DNA of 64,000 bases from NCBI RefSeq assembly GCF_932276165.1, contig NC_063986.1, positions 10,366,501 through 10,430,500 of the forward strand. Reading direction: 5' to 3'. Positions 43,301 through 52,690 of the stretch are shown here, piece after piece. The notes under the pieces were generated by a model. That model was not told where the DNA came from and searched no databases. It worked only from the letters and a program-made list of their open reading frames with translations. Made by a program: the position numbers and the translations under genes. Position 1 is the first letter of the stretch. Each line of letters begins with the position of its first letter. The DNA comes from Plutella xylostella (Eukaryota; Arthropoda; Insecta; Lepidoptera; Plutellidae).

Positions 43301-44711
43301 ATTCTTGTATGACAGCGGAGTACCTGGCCTTAAATTCTGGGTTTTTCTTAAATCGTTGTTCGAGCAAGTGAAATCTTCTAAGAGCGATGTCCCTGGATCT
43401 TCCATGTTTGCACTGAGGATCATCGTTGCGAAATGGCAGTCTGACAATGTATCTACCCGTTGAATCTCGTTGAGTAGTTTTCTCATAAAACTCTTCACAA
43501 AGCTGTTCTTCCAGCGAAAGAATTTTGGTATCACAAGTGTCAGACTCAATCTCCCAGAATTTCTTTAGCATGTCATTGTCGTCAACTTGAGAATGCATGC
43601 TGATAATAACATTGTGATAACAATGTTTTGAAGCTTGTTTGTCATCGTCACTCTCCTGATGAGTTGGCCCAGATAAGATCCACCCTAAAGCAGTGTTTTG
43701 TGCTATTGGCGAACCGCGAGGACTCTTCATTAGTCCAGCCGTTAGAACTTGACCATAAACGTCGGCTCCAAGCAGAATATCAATTTTGTTTGGAGTGTGG
43801 TATTGAGGATCGGCCAATGGAATTTCCATTGACTCAAGCCAATCAAGCCTACCTACCTTGTCAGAAGGAAGTAAACTGGTTATTGCACTTAGAACATGCG
43901 CACGTACCTGGACTTGAAAACCTGGATCATGGCGAGACTGAATTTGTATTTCCACCATGCACTTGGAGGATAGAGTGCTTTTCTCACTGCCTACTCCTGA
44001 TATGCTACTTCGTGTAGGCATCCTCCTGAGTCCAAGTAACTGGACCGCTGATTCTGTTATGAATGATGCCTGCGAACCCTGATCTAACAAGGCTCTAAGT
44101 ACGTGTACCTGACCAGATCTTGTTTTTACATTGACAAGAGCGGTTGCTAACAGAACCTGATTAGATGCAATTTTCTTTGAAAAATGTGTTGATACCTTTG
44201 ATGGTGTAACAGGGTTATCAAATGAATTCTTGTCGACGACTTCATCGACCCCTGTTGAATTGACTTCCACGGCAATGTGTGACTTGGACCCACTCGCTTG
44301 CGGCCCCGTAGCTGTCGTCGGGTGAAGCAAGGAGTGGTGCTTATGTTTACAGATGCGACATTTGTTATATGATCGACAGATGTTGACAGAGTGGTTACGA
44401 CCCAAACAGTTGAAACAGAGACCGTTGGTTTGAACAAACTCGTTTCGAGTGCGATAATCAGTGTTGCAAAACTTCTGGCAATTACTAATTTTGTGCCCAC
44501 CTTGGTCGCAGTAAGCACAAATGACATTTGCTTCATTATTTCCGTCTGACATGGTGTGCATGACTTTCGATTGTTTCGGTTTGAATTTGTTGTCTAAAAA
44601 CTCAAGAGACCTAAAACGTGATGTTAAGTACTCCCGTAGTTCGTTCAAGGTTGGTAGCTCATCAGACGTACTTATTTTTACCTCCCAACCCTTACGTGAT
44701 TCCGGATCCAA
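40308..44711 (-). CDS. BEL/Pao Pol polyprotein with end of Gag (1,467 aa open frame)
   Basis: Domains in order: zinc-knuckle-like cysteine/histidine motifs (about residues 65-130; CAYCDQGGHKISNC, CFNCLGRNHSVNIC); an aspartic protease (LLDQGSQASFI, about 206-216); reverse transcriptase (VRVVFDGSCKG, then LCADIVKMYRQV and the catalytic FYVDDLL box near 636); RNase H (GFCDASNIAYAA, about 835, and ELMGAVLLSRL); an integrase zinc finger (HKRTLHGGP ... CVKCVRYA); and an integrase core with D in GVDFAGP, D in WSDNGNNF and E in LWEAGVK. A C-terminal BEL-specific domain follows (DVVLIKEDNLPPARW). All catalytic residues are present. The true N-terminus lies in the gag frame upstream, separated by a frameshift near 44745. 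Confidence 0.92.
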   Translation of the reverse strand: MDPESRKGWEVKISTSDELPTLNELREYLTSRFRSLEFLDNKFKPKQSKVMHTMSDGNNEANVICAYCDQGGHKISNCQKFCNTDYRTRNEFVQTNGLCFNCLGRNHSVNICRSYNKCRICKHKHHSLLHPTTATGPQASGSKSHIAVEVNSTGVDEVVDKNSFDNPVTPSKVSTHFSKKIASNQVLLATALVNVKTRSGQVHVLRALLDQGSQASFITESAVQLLGLRRMPTRSSISGVGSEKSTLSSKCMVEIQIQSRHDPGFQVQVRAHVLSAITSLLPSDKVGRLDWLESMEIPLADPQYHTPNKIDILLGADVYGQVLTAGLMKSPRGSPIAQNTALGWILSGPTHQESDDDKQASKHCYHNVIISMHSQVDDNDMLKKFWEIESDTCDTKILSLEEQLCEEFYEKTTQRDSTGRYIVRLPFRNDDPQCKHGRSRDIALRRFHLLEQRFKKNPEFKARYSAVIQEYLDLGHMERVADDDLNNDSAYLPHHAVIREDKTTSKVRVVFDGSCKGVNGVSLNSELMIGPRLQQDLRHIVIRWRMHPICLCADIVKMYRQVIVADKDADYQRIVWRDDPDSEIRDYKLVRVTFGTASAPYLAVKTVQQLATDDGSQFPIEVVKGAKSDFYVDDLLTDCQTVEEGTRMFKEYSKLLRQGGFDLQKWVTNNKELAEIMTGKPEIQDRKVEIRTDEVVKILGLAWNKDIDAFEYTVQLPDNTGPVTKRKVISSISRLFDPLGWAAPCIIVAKVTIQKLWLAGIDWDEELPEELLNEWLSYQRNLIDITKLIIPRWVGARNNDVHMELQGFCDASNIAYAAVVYLRIIDSDGNIHINLVTAKTKVAPTMQVSIPRLELMGAVLLSRLITEVGRVLGINHANIHGWTDSTVVLAWLSSHPSRWSTFIGNRTSDILSRLESTQWSHVQSAQNPADIASRGCSPGELSENPMWIQGPSWLKDQSINYQRPKSISTNLEERHIKAHVTVDETKTFSDTSFWEKYSSLHRLVRIVAVCRRFLVYKRSHKFGSHLTKSEINEALDVCIRQSQLICDMEKLKSLCPFLDDKGIMRVGGRLQNASLDHDAKHPIILPHKSHFTNLVVDDAHKRTLHGGPTLMLNHLRTKYWIVAAKKLVKAHVHNCVKCVRYAAATKTQYMGQLPESRVTPSRPFLHSGVDFAGPINVRMSKGRGNKSYKGYICVFICMATKAIHLEAISDLTAEGFIAGFKRLVARRGHVSDVWSDNGNNFVGASRELHKLVSAENSSVAVEIQEWLSDNSVTWHFIPPHAPNFGGLWEAGVKSTKFHLRRVIGDSTLTYEELATTLAQIEACLNSRPLSTLSDDHQDPTPLTPGHFLVGEPLVIVPERNYELCNISSLKRWQLTQRMVQNFWRRWSNEYLVYCMQRYKWSKVIPEPKLGDVVLIKEDNLPPARWLLGRVVAKHPGSDQLTRVVTLKCNGSLIKRPTSKLCILPIAS

Positions 44712-44731
44712 TCTTGAACAAACTACATATA

Positions 44732-45529
44732 TTATGAAAACATCCCAGGAGTCGGCACACCAAGGTTCTTCAAACCGTTTACTGTTTCATTTACAAGATC
44801 AAGCATGTCTTTAATTGCACTAGAGGTTTCATTTGCAACACTGGGTTGATTCATAAAACGCTTCATTAGACAGTTCACTAAGTATTTTTTGTTGTTATAC
44901 CTACTATTTAGCAAGGCCCAGGACTCCTGGTAGGCTGAGGCTGTGATCGCAACGTACCTTAGTAGCTGCTCGGCCTCTCCAGAGAGATACCCTTTTAAAT
45001 AGTGCATTTTTTGCACGCTGTCCAATGACTCGTTGTTATGAATCAACGATGTAAATAAATCTCTAAACGGTATCCATTCCGAATATGATCCAGAAAACAC
45101 CGGTATGGAAATTTTTGGCAAGTGAACTTGAGACTCCCCCTTGGTAGTTACGTGTTTGTTTGTTTGTTCCGAAGCAGCCGATGCACTCGGCATGAAGCGG
45201 GATAGAGCTTCCTTTAATTCCGCCTTGTACATGATGTACGTTTCCTCTACCTCTGAGTACATGTCGGTTGTAAAGTATTCATGGCTATCGAGTATTTCAT
45301 CGGATGCTTCAGAGAGTAATTTTGTGTGGTTGTCAGTAACAATTTTGAAATGAAATTCTAACGCCTCTAGTCTGGTTTGTAAGTATGATTCCTTGGCTAA
45401 ACGGTCTTTTGGTGCCTTTTTGTAGTTTTCATACGCTTTAACAATGTTGGAAATTGAGCCAAGTTGACTTTTAATAGAAGACGACATTTTGACAGAAGTA
45501 GAATAATGTTTGAAATTTGCTAAGTCCAA
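44732..45529 (-). pseudogene. BEL Gag N-terminal part, frameshifted from Pol (265 aa)
   Basis: It carries the Gag-like region of BEL elements (often listed as DUF1759) with LPKISIPVFSGSYSEWIPF (about residues 137-155) and QKMHYLKGYLSGEA (about 173-186). The frame ends at TAA 44732-44734 shortly after GLKNLGVPTPG. The expected continuation (WDVFIIYVVCSRLDPESR) is found in the next frame. BEL elements usually have one gag-pol frame, so a one-base indel near 44745 is the simplest reading. No obvious slippery heptamer is seen. Confidence 0.75.
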
Positions 45530-45623
45530 AGAAAATTGTGAAAATTTTACAAGTTTTTGATTGGTTTCTCACAGAACCAAAATCGGGCATAGGTTCCCCG
45601 TCTGACCAATATTTGTTAAATTA
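45530..45623 (-). other. BEL leader between gag and the nested LINE
   Basis: Non-coding; it continues on the far side of the LINE at about 50373-50877. Confidence 0.6.
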
Positions 45624-45698
45624 GTCTCGCTGTCGCACTCAGCCGCGCTGCTTGTGTACGTACGGTCACTTAAAGCTTTACGAAAACAACTTTAAAAA

Positions 45699-46649
45699 AT
45701 GTTTACTTGTGCACGTTGCAATAATACTTGTAACGATGGTGCTAAGTGTAGTGACTGTAACCAGTTCCTGGACTTTCCCTGCTCTGGGATCACAGAGGCA
45801 GGGTATAGAAGGCTTGGGGACAGGCAAAAGACGTGGCGCTGCAACACTTGTAAAACGGCTGGGAGCTCACCACGCGCTGCATCTTCCAGCCAAATCACCG
45901 AGGTGCTCAATGAAATAAGAGCTTTTAGGAGTGACTTCCTGCTTATGAAGTCTGATGTCCAGGAGACCTCCGTCGGGATACAGGCGCTGAACACCAAGTG
46001 GTCAGAAATGGAAACCCGCTTCTCTGACATGGAGGACAGACTAATACAGGTTGAGGCTAAGTTATCTTCCATACCTAAACTTCAAAAACAACTGGATGTG
46101 GCGAATGACGAAATCAATACTTTAAAAAGTGAGAACAACAATCGAGACCAATATTCCAGGATGAATAATTTGGAGATCTCAGGTGTGCCATACTACAAGG
46201 GGGAAAATCTATTCTCAATTTTTAAAAGTATCTGCCTAAAAATCGGAATAGAAATGTCTGATTCCGACATTGATACGATTCATCGAGTTCGTAGGTTTGA
46301 CTCCGGTACGACGGTCGGTGACAATTCTACGGGTACCCGTAACCGCGCGCCGGCGATCATTGTGCGCTTCACGCGGCGCATGCGCAAAGACGAGGTGCTG
46401 TCGGGCGTGCGCGCGCGCCGCGGCCTCTCCACCGCCGACCTCGGGCTGCCCGGCGCTCCCGCCAACCTGTACATCGGGGACCATCTCACGCCGACAAATA
46501 AACAGCTGTTAAAACAAGCTCGGGAACTTAAAGCGAGTCTTAATTATTCCTTCCTGTGGATTCGCGACTGTAAAATTCTTATGCGTAAAAATGATAAGTC
46601 TAGAATAGTGCGTATTGCTAATGAGGCCGATCTACTTAAGCTAAAATGA
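45699..46649 (+). CDS. LINE ORF1: PHD-type finger, coiled coil and FP-like domain (316 aa)
   Basis: Residues about 4-55 hold a PHD-like zinc finger (CARCNNTCNDGAKCSDC ... CSG ... CNTC). Residues about 65-150 form a predicted coiled coil (EMETRFSDMEDRLIQVEAKL). Residues about 150-315 contain the region shared by LINE ORF1 proteins and the C-terminal domain of baculovirus FP proteins (NNLEISGVPY, YIGDHLTPTNKQLLKQAREL, FLWIRDCKILMRK). It probably packages LINE RNA. Codons 215-262 (46341-46485) are strikingly GC-rich compared with the rest. Confidence 0.85.
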   Translation: MFTCARCNNTCNDGAKCSDCNQFLDFPCSGITEAGYRRLGDRQKTWRCNTCKTAGSSPRAASSSQITEVLNEIRAFRSDFLLMKSDVQETSVGIQALNTKWSEMETRFSDMEDRLIQVEAKLSSIPKLQKQLDVANDEINTLKSENNNRDQYSRMNNLEISGVPYYKGENLFSIFKSICLKIGIEMSDSDIDTIHRVRRFDSGTTVGDNSTGTRNRAPAIIVRFTRRMRKDEVLSGVRARRGLSTADLGLPGAPANLYIGDHLTPTNKQLLKQARELKASLNYSFLWIRDCKILMRKNDKSRIVRIANEADLLKLK

Positions 46650-47178
46650 CTTATCCTATTTATCTCTTACTTATTTGTAACGATTGTAATAAGGTCATTA
46701 AACGTTAGTCAACACTATTTTTTGTGCCCTTGTAATAATATTATGTACTTGTGTTATAATTCTACCGGTAAACAAGCCTGTCTTGCGTTAACGATGAATC
46801 TTATGGTTATTAGCGTAAAGTTGATAATTGATAAATCACTTTTCATTAAGCTATACTTGGTATTTCTTCTATGTAATATAAAATTCGAACTTAATGCATT
46901 ACTTTTAAGGTGCAAATTAAACTATGTTAGTCATAAATATGAATTTAACTCTTACAGCTATTATTATTTGTTGGTATTTCGCTTGCTTGTTATTGTAACT
47001 TCGGATGAGTTGCTTGTTTGCTTACCTACCATACTGATACTTCGCTTTCATATCTATCAGATACAAATAACTACACTTATTAAATGCAATTTTATGGTAG
47101 CATTGGATATTTTTTTGTATGAGAGGCCAAATTCTGGGCAGGAACAATATAGGTCTTTATTACCCATGAATAAAAAAA
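46650..47178 (+). other. inter-ORF region of the nested LINE
   Basis: About 530 nt of very AT-rich sequence separates the ORFs. One frame (46722-47195) stays open for 157 codons and overlaps ORF2 by 17 nt, but it begins with TTG and is low-complexity and hydrophobic. I do not call it a gene. Confidence 0.4.
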
Positions 47179-48879
47179 ATGAGCAATCCCAATAATTTAA
47201 CTTTTTACTATCAGAATGTGCAAGGCATGCGAACCAAATCTGAAGCATTTTTGTCGAGTGTTTTGCTTACTGATTATGACGTAATATGCTTAACTGAATC
47301 TTGGCTAACAGCTGACTATAGCGATTCTGAATATTTCTTCAATAAGTATAATGTTTTTAGACGTGATAGGTCATCGGCCGGGGGCGGTGCGCGGCGCGGG
47401 GGGGGCACGGTGCTGGCGCTGCGCCGCGACCTGCGCGTGCGCCGCCGGGACGAGTGGTGCGCGCCGGACCTGGAGGAGCTGTGGCTGAGCGTGGACCTGG
47501 GCGCCGCCACAACCGCCGCCGCCCGCCCTACGCGCCCTAACTCCGCTTCCGCACATTCCTCTTTATTAACAAAACAGTTAAATATTGTATGCGCTTATTT
47601 TCCACATAGCAAAAATCATTTAATTTCTTTACAAAAATTCTTTGGTAACGTTTCAGACTTAATGCTTAAATACCCTGATGATCTGTTTCTTGTGGTTGGG
47701 GATTTCAATATCACTTATGCTTCGTGGATTCCGTCGGATGACACTAAAGAACTGTCTCTTATCACTAACAATAATAATTTAGCGATTACTTTAGCAGAAT
47801 TTATGGGTTTTACTAATCTTAAGCAATATAACTCGTGCAAAAATATCAATGGCCGGATTCTAGATCTAGTATTGACTAATCTAAGTTGTGACTTAAAACA
47901 GTGTGAGGACCCTATAATACCTGAAAATGTTCATCATAAGTCGCTCGAATTCACTATCTCTCTTCCCTCTCTCACTTTTCTAAAGAATGCAAAGAAGAAT
48001 AAGATGCTATATCACGCCGCTGACTTTGAAAGTATAAAAACAGAAATTAAATCCATTAACTTGAATAGTCTGTCTAGTATGAACGTGGATCAAGCTGTCT
48101 CATATTTTTACTCGGTGCTTAATGCAGCCTTCCAAAAATATATTCCTGTGAAGAAGGTAAACTCTTCAAGTAACTTCTATCCTAGGTGGTACTCAGGGCC
48201 TCTCATTAAAGTCATTAAAGAAAAACGAAAATTTCATACAAGATGGAAATTATATAAAAATCCTTTGGATTATGATACTTTTAAAATGTTAAGAAATAGA
48301 GAAAAAAAAATGGAAAAACTTTGCTATAAATCATACGTAGAATTTGCTGAAGAAAACATAAATAAAAACCCTAAACTGTTTTGGAACTTCGTAAAATCTA
48401 AATTCCCCATAAATGACATCCCAGATGAAATGCATTATAACCATATATCTTCGTCTGACGGAGAAACTATATGTAACTTTTTCAACGATTATTTTCATTC
48501 AGTTTTTGAACCAGATAACAGTGGTCATGTTGACGAACTGAATGAAATTCCAACAGATTGTCCCATAGAAATATCTTCAATAAATATAAGTACAGAGCTC
48601 GTTCGAAAACATTTAAAGTCTGTTGATCTAAGTAAAGGTCCTGGTCATGACTCAGTGCATCCAATTGTGTTATATAAATGTGCTGATGAGTTGGCTTCCC
48701 CTATAAAAACTATTTTTATAAAATCAATTGCAGAAGGTTCTTTTCCATTGATTTGGAAAAGAGCTATAGTAACGCCTATACCAAAGGGGGGTGATAAACA
48801 TAACGTTAAAGAGTATCGTCCCATTTCAAAGTTGTGCCTTATTGGTAAAATATTTGAAAAATTGTGTCACACGAATTAA
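47179..48879 (+). pseudogene. LINE ORF2, 5' part: endonuclease and start of RT (566 aa)
   Basis: The endonuclease begins FYYQNVQGMRTKSEAF with LTESWL and VVGDFNITYASW. The motif near residue 255 reads ENVHHKSLEF, where the related ORF at 23871 has an Asp (DKHHPAF), so an acidic residue may be lost. RT begins with EYRPISKL (about 545-552). The frame ends after KIFEKLCHTN; reading continues in the next frame from 48864. A single-base indel near 48862 is the simplest explanation. A GC-rich patch lies at about 47375-47535. Confidence 0.85.
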
Positions 48880-50105
48880 TAAAAACCATATCACCACATA
48901 TCTCACCAAACCAGCACGGATTCTTTCGAGGCCGAAGCGTAAATACTAATTTAATTACTTATACAGATTTTATCCTTAATGCTCTCGATGCTGGTTGCCA
49001 GGTGGATGCCGTGTATACCGATTTTTCTAAAGCTTTCGATAAAATAAATCATAAAATTCTTCTTAAAAAATTATTAAAGATCGGTATACACGGAAATCTG
49101 TTTCGGTGGATATCGTCTTATATTAGCAATAGGAGCCAAGCGGTATCGTTGAAAGGATATATTTCCAGGACTCTTACCATTGAATCGGGAGTCCCGCAGG
49201 GATCCCATTTGGGCCCATTCCTATTCAGTTTATTTATAAATGATATTGATAACTTTTTGCACAACTCACTTCATCTTTTGTATGCAGATGATACTAAAAT
49301 TTATAAAGCTATACTTTCATTAGAAGACTGCAACCAATTACAATCTGATCTCGACTCTTTTCTAGACTACTGTAATCAAAACCATTTACATTTAAATCCC
49401 GACAAATGTTATTCAATCACCTTTTCACGTAAACATAATCCTATATTGTACGATTATCATTTTTCTGACAGAATATTAAAACGAGTTAACCAAATAAGGG
49501 ATCTCGGCGTGACTCTCGATTCTAAATTACATTTTAATATTCACATTGACAACATTGTTCTAAGAGCATATAGGAGTCTTGGATTTATTCTTAGAGTATC
49601 AAAACCGTTCAATCGTGCTTCTACACTTATAACGCTGTATAACTCATACGTCAGAAGCATTTTGGAGTTTGCCAGCGTGGTATGGAATCCCCAGTACAGG
49701 ATTCACATTGATAGATTAGAAAAAATACAAAACAAATTTTTAAAATCATTAGACTACCGATTAGGTAACTGGTTTCAAGACTACAAAATCTCAGCTGAGC
49801 GACACAATATAATTTCCCTTGAAATCAGACGATCTTACTTAGATTCAATTGTCTTATATAAATTAATAAACAACCATGTAGATTCAATTCCATTACTAAA
49901 CAAAGTAGAATTTAAAGTACCACGAATCGCTTCTCGTACAAAATTTATCTTTTTTTCAAGCTGTTGCAGCACTAATTATGCAAAAAATACTTTTTTTAGA
50001 CGAACTGCAGATAATTACAACAAGCACCTCACTGATGTTGACATTTTTGATTTATCCTTAAGCCAATACAAAAAAGAAGTTTTAGAAAGATTTAAAAAAA
50101 TGTGA
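48864..50105 (+). pseudogene. LINE ORF2, 3' part: reverse transcriptase and C-terminus
   Basis: The open frame continues the RT: QHGFFRGRSV, YTDFSKAFDKI, SGVPQGSHLGPFLF and the catalytic LLYADDTKIY box, then the C-terminal region to TGA at 50103-50105. The nominal start is a GTG that falls inside the RT domain, so this is the second half of the split ORF2, not an independent gene. Confidence 0.85.
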
Positions 50106-50372
50106 TAAGTTTCGTTAAACATAATACCTATATATTATTATAATATAGCTACCTATATTTACTAAATTTATTGTTAACCTTAAACTAAACTAAACTGTAT
50201 TATTATTCTTTAAGTGTAAACGTAGCTATGTACCTAGTGTGAATTAATGTAATATTAGTGTATCTTTTTATGGAACTCCAGGTCTATTTACAAAAATGTT
50301 TGTTAAATTATTAGTAAGTGACTGTTTGTTTCCTGAATAAAATAAATAAAATAAAAAAAATAAAATAAATTA

Positions 50373-50877
50373 TTCTAAGTTCTAACTAAATTTTAATAAT
50401 TATTCTAACTACTGTCTATGAGAGAAAGAACTGGAGAGAACGTTACAGAACCAAAGACAAATTATTCTTTTTTTCTTAATGTCCATACTGACACTTAACT
50501 GACACTGACACACTGGCACTTCAATAATTATTCTGAGAATGACACTGACATGACACTGACACTTGGGGGGGGGTTTACTCAAACTGATACTGTCAAAATG
50601 TACTCACAGTTGGTTCACTTAGATTACCGGCTTCTGTGATCCACTCCCTTGCTCGTCCTGTTGCCGCTGCGTGGCAGATGGGGTGACGCAGCTCGCGGCG
50701 CCACTGCTGTCATCCGCCACGGTGCACCCAGGAGCTCTGCCGATGCTGGAGCTGTCCGCGCTGCACTGGCTGCTCTCGCTGGCTGACGCTCTGGCCAACC
50801 ACCCGAAGCACCTTCAGGGAATCCTTGTTCCCCGATACTTGCGTCGGACCAAAAATTTGACTTTCTGATACCGCAAT
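50373..50877 (-). other. BEL leader, 5' part
   Basis: Non-coding. On the - strand it contains many GTGTCA/CAGTGTCAG hexamer copies (about 50485-50567) and a GC-rich stretch (about 50655-50825). Open frames on both strands across the GC-rich part (50671-50868 and 50710-50913) are composition artefacts. Confidence 0.6.
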
Positions 50878-50895
50878 CCGGCTAACGAAGGACCA
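50878..50895 (-). promoter_or_regulatory. BEL primer-binding site
   Basis: TGGTCCTTCGTTAGCCGG on the - strand directly follows the CA end of the 5' LTR. TGG at this place is the complement of a tRNA CCA end. The priming tRNA was not identified. Confidence 0.65.
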
Positions 50896-51077
50896 TGAAT
50901 AAGTCCAAGTCAAACCACTATTTGCTGACAGAAGTAACGTTTAATTATATCAAGCACAAAGTGATTAAAACCAAAGAAATCTTAATACCGCGATGTACGG
51001 TAAGGGATAGTGACATCTGTTGGCACGTGAACTAAAACATTAACATTATATAATTATGACGAACTTAAAACTAAACA
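50896..51077 (-). repeat. BEL 5' LTR
   Basis: 182 bp, identical by eye to the 3' LTR. It is expected to hold the BEL promoter. Confidence 0.9.
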
Positions 51078-51343
51078 AGATTAATTAAGGATTAAAATTA
51101 TCATAATCATTTAAGTACAAAAAGAATATGTAGGCAATTGATCATCAATCATAATTATTGTTAGATAAATGATGTGTTTACACCATCGTCAGGATCATAC
51201 ACCTACTCTACAGGGGAAAACTTCTTCAATGACAAACCCGAGGAAAAGGCCCGTTTTTCTTTCATGAAAGTGTTCACATGTGAAACACGTGCGCTCCAGG
51301 TATCTGCACCCGCTATAGAGGGTTACTCTATATAAATAAAAAA

Positions 51344-51599
51344 ACACGCACTCACGCCTTGTACTAATGTAAGTACTCCCTTGCGAAGTAGGCAGAGGTG
51401 CATTGCTGCACCCACTTTTCGCCAGAGTGTTATGTTAGTCCTAATGTAATAGGGGGCGGGCCTATTGCCATTTAACGGGCACATCCAATACCCGAGAACA
51501 AATATCTGTGTTTAAACAAATATCTGCCCCAGCTGGGAATCGAACCCGGGACCATCGGCTCAGTAGTCAGAGTCACTAACCACTACGCCATTCGGTCGT
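51344..51599 (-). mobile_element. tRNA-headed SINE, family B, with about 33-bp target duplication
   Basis: On the - strand the head (GGCGTAGTGGTTAGTG, GGGTTCGATTCCC) and tail (GGCGTGAGTGCGTG) match the SINE at 22045-22302. The flanks 51311-51343 and 51600-51632 are an identical direct repeat of about 33 bp starting CGCTATAGAGGG and ending in an A-run, which is long for a SINE duplication. Confidence 0.85.
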
Positions 51600-51632
51600 C
51601 GCTATAGAGGGTTACTCTATATAAATAAAAAA

Positions 51633-52150
51633 CGAACGAACGAGAGTTTGTCGTGCAATCGTCACGTTTAATACCGCGACATAGAGTCATGGCTCGCGCA
51701 GCAGCGCTGCGAAACTTCGTTTTTCATCATAATAATATAGAGTGCCCCCTTACAGTTGCAAGTTCAGTGTGAACGAGTATACTTAGAAAATTGACTCATT
51801 TTAGCGTTCCGAGTTCAAAAACATTACCATAACAGAGATGGTAATACTGATGACATTGTTTGAAAACACAGTGCTTAGTAGTCTTTCTGAAAGACACTGT
51901 AAATGACTGAATAATCATGTATTTGCATAACAAATGTTTGTGTTCAAGTTCATTGACTGTTTCGATTATGCACTAAAATGTCCCAAAAGTTCATTCTTCT
52001 ATGTATGTTATATTATACCCCCGGAATAAAATAAATAAATAAATATAGGGCATTTCTATGACTTCTAAAACTCTTGCAGTAGGTTTATATTATAACATCA
52101 GCATATGCCTCTCCCAAGGAGCGCTACAACTCTGTTTTCTGCCTTCCACA
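51633..52150. other. intergenic with possible LINE remnants
   Basis: An AAATAAATAAATAAAT run near 52027-52045 and the text GCCTCTCCCAAGGAGCGCTA near 52107-52127 suggest old retroelement ends. Nothing firm. Confidence 0.35.
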
Positions 52151-52413
52151 TATATAGTTAATTCTAATTAAATTCTATAAGATGTTATGTGTACATATTA
52201 GGTTATGTTACTTTTGTATGCAAACATAAATTTTAGTTATTAAGGGTTTAGACACTTGTCTCCTTACCTTCAGGGTTGACTGGAAGAGATCGCGTTTAGG
52301 CGATAAGTCCGCCGTTGTATACTAGGTAGTTAAGTTTATTTCTCTTCATCTTTTATTGTAACTAAGTATGTATTTTGTATACAATAAAGTGTTAAAATAA
52401 ATAAAATATATAG
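52150..52413 (+). repeat. LINE 3' UTR fragment
   Basis: GACTGGAAGAGATCGCG, then CGATAAGTCCGCCGTTGTAT, then TATACAATAAAGTG and an AAATAAATAAAAT tail form a 3' UTR that I recognise from lepidopteran LINEs. It is the same style as 14797-14900. Confidence 0.5.
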
Positions 52414-52593
52414 CCACCGAACTACAGCTACCGTACCATCACAGACACATTAGCAATTATCAAATACATAAGCAGCGTCGCTCGCCTGTCAGATCCATAC
52501 AAGTTACGTCAGATTTGACAAGCGAGCGAAGCTCCTAAAGGATTGTTAATGTTCGGTGGTGGTAACCCCATCATACCTATAAAATCAATGAAT

Positions 52594-52690
52594 CTCATAG
52601 AAACCAACAGTTAAATTGCTAGTGTTGCGACACGTCGTCGCCTGCTGCAACCTTATGTCGTCGGCTGTTGCCGGCGGCCAATTGGTACCT
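52594..52690 (-). repeat. dispersed repeat, partner of 35745-35855
   Basis: The - strand matches the element at 35745-35855 (CCAATTGGCCGCCGGCAACA..., GACGACGTGTCGCAACACTA, GGTTTCTATGAGATTC). Confidence 0.5.

Larger units (their letters stand above)
45624..50366 (+). mobile_element. LINE nested in the BEL leader
   Basis: A two-ORF LINE on the strand opposite to BEL. The candidate target duplication is AAATTA (45618-45623 and 50367-50372); the LINE 5' end then starts GTCTCGCTGTCG and the 3' end is an AAAATAAA-type tail. The duplication is short and AT-rich, so boundaries could be a few bases off. ORF1 is intact, and ORF2 is broken once. Confidence 0.78.
39956..51077 (-). mobile_element. complete BEL/Pao LTR retrotransposon, interrupted by a LINE
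   Basis: Two 182-bp LTRs (39956-40137 and 50896-51077) look identical base for base. AGATT flanks the element (39951-39955 and 51078-51082), a 5-bp duplication typical of the group. Transcription is on the - strand: 5' LTR at the right, primer site, leader, gag (45529-44732), pol (44711-40308), polypurine tract, 3' LTR. A LINE (45624-50366) sits in the leader. Without it the element would be about 6.4 kb. No envelope-like ORF is present. Confidence 0.9.

Noticed and set aside
46236..46512. Open frames on both strands in the GC-rich part of LINE ORF1
   Set aside because: GC-rich DNA has few stops; these are shadows of the ORF1 frame.
47316..47556. Minus-strand open frames with arginine/alanine-rich products
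   Set aside because: Shadows of the GC-rich island in ORF2.
50671..50913. Genes on either strand in the BEL leader
   Set aside because: GC-rich leader sequence between the primer site and gag; no domains.
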